A DNA stretch of 13,385 nt, taken from NCBI GenBank assembly GCA_964560325.1, contig CAZLLV010000312.1, positions 1 to 13,385 on the forward strand, in the 5' to 3' direction. Origin of the DNA: CAZLLV01 sp964560325. GTDB taxonomy: Bacteria; Acidobacteriota; Thermoanaerobaculia; Multivoradales; DATKCC01. The position numbers and the translations under genes are program-made. The notes beneath the pieces were generated by a model. It was given only the letters and a program-made list of their open reading frames with translations, was not told the origin of the DNA and did not search any database. Of this stretch, positions 1-4,903 are shown piece by piece; position 1 is the first letter of the stretch; each line of letters opens with the position of its first letter.

Positions 1-409
1 CGCTCTCACCTCCCAGGGCGACCGCGATCAGCACCCCGTTGGCCGAGTTCGAGAGGTTGAACCGAAGGTCGGGCAGCTCCCCCGCCCGGACCGCGTCCGG
101 ATCGAGGAACGGCTTGCCCTTGGCCCCGTAGCGGAAGGCGAAGCGCTCGGGGGCGACGCCGGTCATGCGGGCGAGGAGGATGCGCAGCAGCCCGCGCCCG
201 GCGGTGAACCGGTCGCGGTGCACGTCGAAGCGGAAGCGGGCGGCCCGGGTGCGCTCCTCGGGCCCGAGCAGCCCGGCCAGCCGCTCGAGCGGCACCGGCG
301 GCCGGTCGAGGTCGGCGAGCCAGAGCTGCACCTCGTCCCCGGGCGCCGCCCCGGGCTCGGCACCCGGCCAGAGCGGCTCGATCGGAGGAACGTCGGCGTC
401 GCGGACCAT
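1..409 (-). CDS. Sfp-type 4'-phosphopantetheinyl transferase, N-terminal part (runs off left edge)
   Basis: Transfers the phosphopantetheine arm of coenzyme A onto a conserved serine of carrier-protein domains, converting NRPS/PKS carriers from apo to holo form in the cytoplasm. Only the first 136 codons lie in the window; the family is usually about 220-250 residues. Visible family features are the N-terminal segment DEVQLWLADLDRP (residues 25-37), the region around RFDVHRDRFTAGRGLLR, the GKGKPF-like stretch AKGKPFLD, and the CoA-binding block FNLSNSANGVLIAV (117-130). The last block normally reads FNxSHS; here the His position is Asn. The second signature (F..E..K) lies beyond the edge. I chose the ATG at 409, which leaves a 25-base gap after the thioesterase stop; no strong ribosome site is visible, and the pair is probably co-transcribed. 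The family call is firm from the motifs and from the MbtH/thioesterase neighbours. Whether this or another transferase serves the cluster cannot be seen. Confidence 0.85.
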   Translation of the reverse strand, partial: MVRDADVPPIEPLWPGAEPGAAPGDEVQLWLADLDRPPVPLERLAGLLGPEERTRAARFRFDVHRDRFTAGRGLLRILLARMTGVAPERFAFRYGAKGKPFLDPDAVRAGELPDLRFNLSNSANGVLIAVALGGES

Positions 410-434
410 CGCCTGCGGACCGGCTCTCGAGCTC

Positions 435-1202
435 TCAGGCCGCGGCCAGGTAGGGGGCGAGCGTCCGCGCCACGACCGCCAGGGTCTCGTCGCGCTGCTC
501 GTTGACGAAGAAGTGGCCGCCCTCGATCACGTGCTTGCGGAACGGCCCGGAAGTCTCCTCGCCCCACGGCTCGAGCGAGTCGACCGGCACGTCGGGATCG
601 TCGGTGCCGCCGATCGCGGTCAGCGGTACGTCGAGCTCGGCGCGGCCGGGATCGTGCTCGTAGCTCTCGGAGACCGAGAAGTCGGCCCGCAGGAGCGGCT
701 CGAGCAAGCTCATCAGCTCGTCGTTCTGGAGCACCTCTTCCGGGGTGCCGCTGTAGCGCCGGATCTGCTCGATGAACTCGTCGCGCGGCAGATCGTGGAT
801 CGGCGGGTGAGCCTCCGGCACCGAGGGCGCCGGCCGGCCGGAGACGATCAGGTGGCGCGGTGCCGTCTCGCCGGCGGCGGCCAGCCGGTGCGCCACCTCG
901 AAGGCGACGATCGCCCCCATGCTGTGACCGAAAAAGGCGAACGGCCGGTCGAAGCCGGCCTCGATCGCACGCAGCGCCTCGTCCGCCATCTCCGCGGCGT
1001 CGCGTAGCGCCGTCTCGCGCCAGCGCGACTCGCGCCCCGGCGGCTGGACGCCCACGACCTCGATGTCGGCGGGCAGCCCGCGCGGCCAGAGCCGGTAGAC
1101 CGATGCACCGCCCCCGGCGTACGGGAAGCAGAACAGCCGGAGCGGCGCGTGCGGGCGCGGCTCGAACACCTTGATCCAGCGGTCGGCCGCCGCGACCGTC
1201 AC
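435..1202 (-). CDS. Type II thioesterase (alpha/beta hydrolase) of an NRPS/PKS cluster
   Basis: A stand-alone editing thioesterase that hydrolyses wrong or stalled acyl groups from phosphopantetheine arms of carrier domains. The protein is 255 residues, normal for the family (GrsT/RifR/SrfAD type). Visible features are the oxyanion-side motif FPYAGGGAS (26-34), PPGRESRWRE (54-63), the nucleophile elbow GHSMGA (92-97) with Ser94, an acidic residue in GGTDDPDVP (probably Asp201 or Asp202) and the catalytic His230 in EGGHFFV. The reading frame stays open far upstream, but that part overlaps the MbtH gene in another frame. I therefore chose the GTG at 1202, which has GGAGGGG a few bases before it. 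It lies 40 bases after the MbtH-like gene and 25 bases before the phosphopantetheinyl transferase, so the three form one accessory operon. Family identity is very secure; the peptide or polyketide served is unknown. Confidence 0.93.
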   Translation of the reverse strand: MTVAAADRWIKVFEPRPHAPLRLFCFPYAGGGASVYRLWPRGLPADIEVVGVQPPGRESRWRETALRDAAEMADEALRAIEAGFDRPFAFFGHSMGAIVAFEVAHRLAAAGETAPRHLIVSGRPAPSVPEAHPPIHDLPRDEFIEQIRRYSGTPEEVLQNDELMSLLEPLLRADFSVSESYEHDPGRAELDVPLTAIGGTDDPDVPVDSLEPWGEETSGPFRKHVIEGGHFFVNEQRDETLAVVARTLAPYLAAA

Positions 1203-1242
1203 AGCCCCTCCGTGCGCCGTGCCGCCATCGGAAGGGACGGGT

Positions 1243-1485
1243 TCAGGATCCCGCTTCTTCCTGGCGCCGCTTCTCGTCCTCTTCCATCTTCTTGCGCAGG
1301 GAGAGCGGGCGCATGTCGGTCCAGACCTCCTCGATGTAGTCGAGGCACTCCTGCTTGTTGCCCTCTTTGCCGACATCGTTCCAGCCGAGAGGGTTCTCCC
1401 GGTCCGCCGGCCAGATCGAGTACTGCTCCTCGTGATTGATGACGACCTTGTAGATCGTCGTGTCTTCGCGTTCCCACTGGTCCAT
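1243..1485 (-). CDS. MbtH-like protein (NRPS adenylation-domain partner)
   Basis: A small chaperone-like partner that binds NRPS adenylation domains and is often required for their solubility or activity. The protein is 80 residues; the usual range is about 60-80. It carries the complete family signature: NxExQxSxWP (residues 17-26), PLGW (32-35), then CLDYIEEVWTDMRPLSL (47-63), with the invariant tryptophans W25, W35 and W55. The C-terminal 16 residues form a highly charged tail (KKMEEDEKRRQEEAGS) beyond the conserved core. I chose the ATG at 1485 because GGAGGA stands about 8 bases upstream; an in-frame ATG at 1521 would add 12 unconserved residues. It is the first gene of a minus-strand trio with the thioesterase and phosphopantetheinyl transferase, so it marks the right-hand border of an NRPS cluster that continues off the left edge. 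I could not identify a convincing promoter in the 257-base divergent gap. Confidence 0.95.
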   Translation of the reverse strand: MDQWEREDTTIYKVVINHEEQYSIWPADRENPLGWNDVGKEGNKQECLDYIEEVWTDMRPLSLRKKMEEDEKRRQEEAGS

Positions 1486-1671
1486 TGAATTCGTCCTCCA
1501 GGGTGCGCGGCCACGCTTCATGGCCGGATTCGCGGCGGCCGTCGCCGGGCCGCGTCGTTCGTCTCGGGTGAACGGACACAGGGTTAGTGCGCCGCGGCGT
1601 GGATTTCGGGACCACCCACACCTCCGATCTTCGCACATCCGCGCCCCCTCCCGCGGCACCTCGCGCCTCGG

Positions 1672-1700
1672 TTGACAGGCTCGGAGCCTGGTGCTACCTT
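1672..1700 (+). promoter_or_regulatory. Sigma70-type promoter for the FYDLN protein/folK unit
   Basis: A perfect -35 box TTGACA (1672-1677), a 17-base spacer and a -10-like TACCTT (1695-1700) preceded by TGC (an extended -10 element). Transcription would start near 1707, giving a leader of about 36 bases that contains AAGGAG six bases before the ATG at 1743. The rest of the 1486-1742 gap holds no gene that I can support. Confidence 0.72.
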
Positions 1701-1742
1701 CGCGACCTCTCGAAAGCCGGAGGCGATCAGAAGGAGTACGGA

Positions 1743-2087
1743 ATGCCGGATCTTGGGAAGAAACACGAGTGCTCCGAATGCGGCGCGAAGTTCTACGACC
1801 TGGGCAAGGCGGACCCGGTCTGCCCCCGTTGTGGCGCCTCTGTCTCCGGCGAGGCGGAGGACCCCAAGCCGAAGCCGAAGCGCAAGCGTAAGGCGCCCGC
1901 GGCGGTCAAGGCACCGGCCCCGGTGAAGGAAGAGGCGTTCGACGACGACGGGGACGGCGACGGCGATCTCGACGACGACCTGGACGACGACGACCTCGAG
2001 GACGACGACCTCGAGGACGACCTCGAGCTCGACGGCGACGACCTCGAGGACGATGACGAGGACGACGACGACGAGGACGAGGCCTGA
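1743..2087 (+). CDS. FYDLN-type zinc-ribbon protein with long acidic tail (TIGR02300-like)
   Basis: Function not established. The protein is 114 residues with three visible parts. Residues 8-31 form a CxxC...CxxC zinc ribbon (C10, C13, C27, C30) that encloses FYDLG (17-21), the counterpart of the FYDLN motif that names the family. Residues 42-50 are a basic Lys/Pro/Arg linker. Residues 63-113 are almost entirely Asp and Glu with spaced Leu. The start is well supported by AAGGAG six bases before the ATG and by the consensus-like promoter at 1672-1700; the frame extends upstream, but that extension precedes the promoter. The acidic tail resembles DNA-mimic or histone-like acidic tails, and the ribbon suggests nucleic-acid or protein binding; both are inference. 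The folK start codon lies inside the last codons of the tail, so the two genes are very probably co-transcribed and translationally coupled. Confidence 0.87.
   Translation: MPDLGKKHECSECGAKFYDLGKADPVCPRCGASVSGEAEDPKPKPKRKRKAPAAVKAPAPVKEEAFDDDGDGDGDLDDDLDDDDLEDDDLEDDLELDGDDLEDDDEDDDDEDEA
1939..2084 (+). repeat. GAC/GAG low-complexity coding repeat (acidic tail)
   Basis: An in-frame run of GAC, GAG and CTC codons that encodes the acidic tail of the FYDLN-type protein. It contains four copies of the palindrome CTCGAG at 1995, 2010, 2022 and 2043, each inside a Leu-Glu pair embedded in Asp codons. The register is irregular (15, 12 and 21 bases). It is a codon-level repeat prone to slippage, not a CRISPR array or transposon. 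Confidence 0.8.
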
Positions 2088-2652
2088 TCCTGCCGCGATC
2101 CCCTTCGCCCTCTCCCTGGGGGCGAACGTGGGGGAAGCCGAAGCGGCCCTCGCTTCGGCCCTCGAAGCTCTCCGCGGCCGCCTGGGTCCGCTGACCGTCG
2201 CCTCCCTCTACCGCACCTCCCCGGTCGGGACGCCCGACCCCCAACCCGACTATCTGAACACCGCGGCCACGGGCGCCACGACGCTCGCGCCCGAGGAGAT
2301 CCTCGCGCTGGCGCACGCGCTGGAGGCGGCGGCGGGGCGCGTGCGCGGCGAGCGCTTCGCTCCGCGGGAGCTCGACGTCGATCTACTGCTCTACGGGGAG
2401 CGGGTGTCGGACGATCCGGCGCTGACGCTGCCGCATCCGCGGATGGCGGAGCGGCGGTTCGTGCTGGTGCCGCTGGCGGAGATCGCTCCGGGGTGGCGGG
2501 TGCCGCCGGAGGGGGTGACGGTGGCGGAGCTGCTGGCGGCGACGGGGGACTGGGGGCGGGTGGTGGAGGTGGGATGGAGCGTCGGGGGGGGCGGGTCGGG
2601 GCTCCCGCCGGAGGGACGGCGCGCGCGACAGCTCAGGGACGGGGAAGCGTAG
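2053..2652 (+). CDS. folK: 2-amino-4-hydroxy-6-hydroxymethyldihydropteridine pyrophosphokinase (HPPK)
   Basis: Transfers pyrophosphate from ATP to 6-hydroxymethyl-7,8-dihydropterin in folate biosynthesis (cytoplasm). The protein is 199 residues against about 160-170 for typical HPPK. The core motifs are present: SLGANVGEAE (21-30), YRTSPVGTPDPQPDYLNTA (53-71), the ATP/Mg block RFAPRELDVDLLLYG (101-115) with D108 and D110 as the metal pair, and PHPRMAERRFVLVPLAEIAP (127-146). The extra length comes from about 12 residues at the N-terminus and a Gly/Arg-rich tail after about residue 172. The ATG at 2053 is the only ordinary start before the conserved region, and it overlaps the upstream gene by 35 bases; an unusual start just after the upstream stop (2088 onward) cannot be excluded. 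No other folate gene is adjacent. Third-position use shifts from C to G in the 3' half. Confidence 0.92.
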   Translation: MTRTTTTRTRPDPAAIPFALSLGANVGEAEAALASALEALRGRLGPLTVASLYRTSPVGTPDPQPDYLNTAATGATTLAPEEILALAHALEAAAGRVRGERFAPRELDVDLLLYGERVSDDPALTLPHPRMAERRFVLVPLAEIAPGWRVPPEGVTVAELLAATGDWGRVVEVGWSVGGGGSGLPPEGRRARQLRDGEA

Positions 2653-2802
2653 GGCGCGCGCCTCGTCAGAGGCTCGGCGCGAAGCGGAGTGCACGCCGCG
2701 CCGCCTTGGAGCGGCCTCGCCTCAGGCGCCCTACGGCGGGAGCCCCGCCCCGCCTTCGGCGTACGCGGCGGGCTCCGGGTGCGCCTGTAGGGTCGGGCCA
2801 GC
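2653..2802. terminator. Hairpin-rich convergent intergenic region (folK / symporter)
   Basis: This 150-base gap between two converging genes holds no ORF that I can support. It contains a large imperfect hairpin: CAGGCGC (2723-2729) pairs with GCGCCTG (2781-2787), GGAGCCCCGCC (2739-2749) pairs with GGCGGGCTCC (2767-2776) with one bulged base, and an apical CGCC/GGCG stem (2751-2761) closes on a three-base loop. No T-tract follows on either strand, so it is not a canonical intrinsic terminator. Its position suggests 3'-end formation or protection for both transcripts. The octamer CCTACGGC occurs at 2730 and again at 2802, where it overlaps the symporter stop codon. Confidence 0.5.
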
Positions 2803-4119
2803 CTACGGCTCGGAGGTTTCGACCGGTTCGATCCTGATCTCGTGGTCGATCTTGCGCGGCTCGAGGGTCTCGCCCTCGGTGCGGGCCACGAAGCTCGCCG
2901 CCGTCAGATCGCCGGTGACGTTGACCGCGGTGCGGAGCATGTCGAGGATGCGGTCGACGCCGAAGATCAGGGCGATGCCGGCGGCCGCTTCGGTGCCGCC
3001 GATGCCGACCGACTGGAGGACCAGGATCAGGATGATGATCCCGGCGCTCGGCACGCCGGCCGCGCCGATGCTCGCGAGCGTCGCCGTCAGCACGATCGTG
3101 AGCTGCGCCTCGAGGCCCATCGGCAGGGCGTAGATCTGGGCGATGAACATGACCGCCACCGCCTGGTAGAGGGCGGTGCCGTCCATGTTGATCGTGGCGC
3201 CGAGCGGCAGCACGAACGAGGAGACCTGGTTCGAGACGCCGAGATTCTCCTCCGCCGTCTCCATCGTCACCGGCAGCGTGGCGTTCGAGCTGGAGGTCGA
3301 GAACGCGACCAGCGGCGCCTGGGCGATGCGCTTGAAGAAGGTGATCGGGTTGATCTTGACCAAAAAGCGCAGGATCAGCCCGTAGGTGCCGAAGGCGTGG
3401 AGCAGCAGCCCCGCGACGACGGTCAGCGCGTAGAGCAGGAGCGACGCGAGCAGATCGAACCCGAAGCGCGACACCACCGCCGCGATCAGGGCGAAGACCG
3501 CGTACGGCGCGAGCTTCATGAACCAGTCGATCAGGATCATGATCACGTCGTTGATCACCTGCATAACCGTCAGAAATACATCCCGTTGGGCCTTGGGCAC
3601 CTGCGTGATCGCCGCGCCGAACAGGATGGTGAAGATGATCAGCGGCAGGAGGTCCATCTCGGCCGCCGCCTCGATCGGGTTGCGCGGGATCATCTCCAGG
3701 AGCGTCTCGGTCACCGACGGCTTGGCGGCCGCCAGCTCCATCTTCTCGGCCGCCTCGTCGGCGTAGGCGGCCGACAGCGTGTCGCGCGTCGTCGGGTCGA
3801 TCCGCGAGCCGGGGAGCACCAGGTTCGAGAGCACCAGGCCGATCATCACCGCGACCGCGGTCGTCACCATGTAGAAGGCGAGCGTCTTGCCGCCGATGCG
3901 GCCGAGCTTGCGCAGGTCGCCGAGCGAGGAGGTGCCGAGCAGGAGGCTCGCCACGACCAGCGGCACGACGACCATCGTGATCAGGCGGATGAACACCTCG
4001 CCGATCGGCTCGAGCGCGGCGAGCCCGTCGGCCAGCCAGCCGATGGCGAAGAAGTTCGCGACCAGGCCGAAGGCGACGCCCAGGACGAGGCCGATCAGGA
4101 TCTTGTTGTGGAGCTGCAT
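2803..4119 (-). CDS. Dicarboxylate/amino acid:cation (Na+ or H+) symporter, DAACS/SDF family
   Basis: An inner-membrane secondary transporter of the GltPh/GltP/DctA family that imports an acidic amino acid or C4-dicarboxylate with cations. The protein is 438 residues, the usual length. Family landmarks are the N-terminal helices from residue 7, the serine-rich hairpin 1 motif TSSSNATLPVTM (275-286), NMDGT (311-315) in the unwound TM7, the hairpin 2 segment GAAGVPSAG (352-360), and DMLRTAVNVTGD (393-404). D393 and R396 match the GltPh positions that bind the substrate amino group and side-chain carboxylate, and this favours glutamate/aspartate over neutral substrates (inference by analogy). 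I chose the ATG at 4119 because residue 1 onward matches the family; there is no good ribosome site before it, but an AT-rich TATAAA stands 12 bases upstream. It is transcribed divergently from the LON-domain gene and converges on folK. Confidence 0.94.
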   Translation of the reverse strand: MQLHNKILIGLVLGVAFGLVANFFAIGWLADGLAALEPIGEVFIRLITMVVVPLVVASLLLGTSSLGDLRKLGRIGGKTLAFYMVTTAVAVMIGLVLSNLVLPGSRIDPTTRDTLSAAYADEAAEKMELAAAKPSVTETLLEMIPRNPIEAAAEMDLLPLIIFTILFGAAITQVPKAQRDVFLTVMQVINDVIMILIDWFMKLAPYAVFALIAAVVSRFGFDLLASLLLYALTVVAGLLLHAFGTYGLILRFLVKINPITFFKRIAQAPLVAFSTSSSNATLPVTMETAEENLGVSNQVSSFVLPLGATINMDGTALYQAVAVMFIAQIYALPMGLEAQLTIVLTATLASIGAAGVPSAGIIILILVLQSVGIGGTEAAAGIALIFGVDRILDMLRTAVNVTGDLTAASFVARTEGETLEPRKIDHEIRIEPVETSEP

Positions 4120-4179
4120 GGGGCGGCGCCGTTTATAACACAGGGGGGTACGGCACTCCCGGGGTGTAACATCCCTCCG
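4120..4179. promoter_or_regulatory. Divergent promoter region, symporter / LON-domain gene
   Basis: These 60 bases separate two divergent start codons, so both promoters must be here or inside the genes. On the minus strand TATAAA (4137-4132) could be a -10 box giving a leader of only about 6 bases for the symporter. On the plus strand TGTAACAT (4165-4172) ends 7 bases before the LON-gene ATG at 4180, so it could be the -10 of a leaderless message. I see no good -35 box on either strand and no Shine-Dalgarno sequence before either ATG. The assignment is tentative. Confidence 0.35.
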
Positions 4180-4878
4180 ATGCTGACCGACGTGCGGCCG
4201 CGCCTGCCGCTCTTCCCGCTGCCCGACGTGGTCCACTTCCCGCGGACCACGCTCCAGCTCCACGTCTTCGAGCCGCGCTACCGGCGGCTCGTCGCCGACC
4301 TCGAAGAGCGGGACGAGCGGATGCGGTGGATCGGCATGGTGCTGCTCGAGCCGGGCTCCGCCGAGCCCGGCTTCGGCGTCGAGCCGCCGATCTTCCGCGA
4401 AGGGACGGCCGGGCGCCTGATCCACGTCGAACGGCTCCCGGACGGGCGCTCCAACATCGTCCTCCAGGGCGACTTCCGCTTCCGGGTCGAGAACGAGATC
4501 GACGACCTCTCCACGCCGTACCGCCAGGCGCTCGTGCGGCCGCTCGAGGAGATGGTGGTCGACGAGAGCGACGCCGGAGTGCTCGCCGTGCGCCGGGAGA
4601 TCCTGGAGGTCGCGGAGCTGCTCGACCGGGAGATGGGCGAGCGCTTCCCGTTCGACCTCTCCGACCTGCGCACCCTGGCCGACGGCGGCAGCTTCGAGAC
4701 GCTGGTCAACAACCTGGCCGCCGAGCTCGACGTTCCGGCACGCCGCAAGCTCGACCTGCTGGAGCACTCTCTGATCGACCGCTCGGTCGAGGTGCTCGAC
4801 ATCCTGCGCAGCCGGCGGCGCGTCCTCGACCTGCTACGCCCCTTCCGCCACCTCGCCGACGCCGCCGACCGGAACTAG
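4180..4878 (+). CDS. LON substrate-binding (LON_substr_bdg, PF02190-like) domain protein
   Basis: Resembles the N-terminal substrate-binding domain of Lon protease but has no ATPase or protease domain. The protein is 232 residues, a normal size for stand-alone members, whose cellular role is poorly defined. Visible family features are LPLFPLPDVVHFPRTTLQLH (9-28), the highly conserved HVFEPRYRRLV (28-38), GTAGRLIHVERLPDGRSNIV (75-94) and GDFRFRV (97-103), followed by a mainly helical C-terminal part (130-225) as in Lon N-domains. The frame is open for 446 codons upstream, but that stretch is the antisense of the symporter and has His/Arg/Asp-rich composition, so I begin at the ATG at 4180, where the homology starts. 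There is no Shine-Dalgarno sequence in front of it. The HD gene follows after 25 bases, so the two are very likely one operon. A role in protein quality control or binding is inference. Confidence 0.88.
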   Translation: MLTDVRPRLPLFPLPDVVHFPRTTLQLHVFEPRYRRLVADLEERDERMRWIGMVLLEPGSAEPGFGVEPPIFREGTAGRLIHVERLPDGRSNIVLQGDFRFRVENEIDDLSTPYRQALVRPLEEMVVDESDAGVLAVRREILEVAELLDREMGERFPFDLSDLRTLADGGSFETLVNNLAAELDVPARRKLDLLEHSLIDRSVEVLDILRSRRRVLDLLRPFRHLADAADRN

Positions 4879-4903
4879 CTGGCCGGCCTCGTCGGCTCCC
4901 CCC

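Noticed and set aside
1203..1514. N-terminal extension of the thioesterase frame (about 100 residues)
   Set aside because: It overlaps the MbtH-like gene in another frame and has Arg/Ser/Thr-rich composition; the GTG at 1202 has its own ribosome site and the family length matches.
1486..1742. Promoter for the MbtH operon on the minus strand
   Set aside because: I searched the reverse complement for -35/-10 pairs and found only poor matches (for example TTCACC without a -10), so I do not annotate one.
1939..2084. Possible CRISPR-like or minisatellite array
   Set aside because: The repetition is a codon-level Asp/Glu/Leu pattern inside a gene, with irregular spacing and no spacers.
2842..4179. 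Long plus-strand open frame continuous with the LON-domain gene (446 extra codons)
   Set aside because: It is exactly antisense to the well-supported symporter, has His/Arg/Asp/Gln-rich composition with no domain, and the LON homology begins at the internal ATG at 4180.
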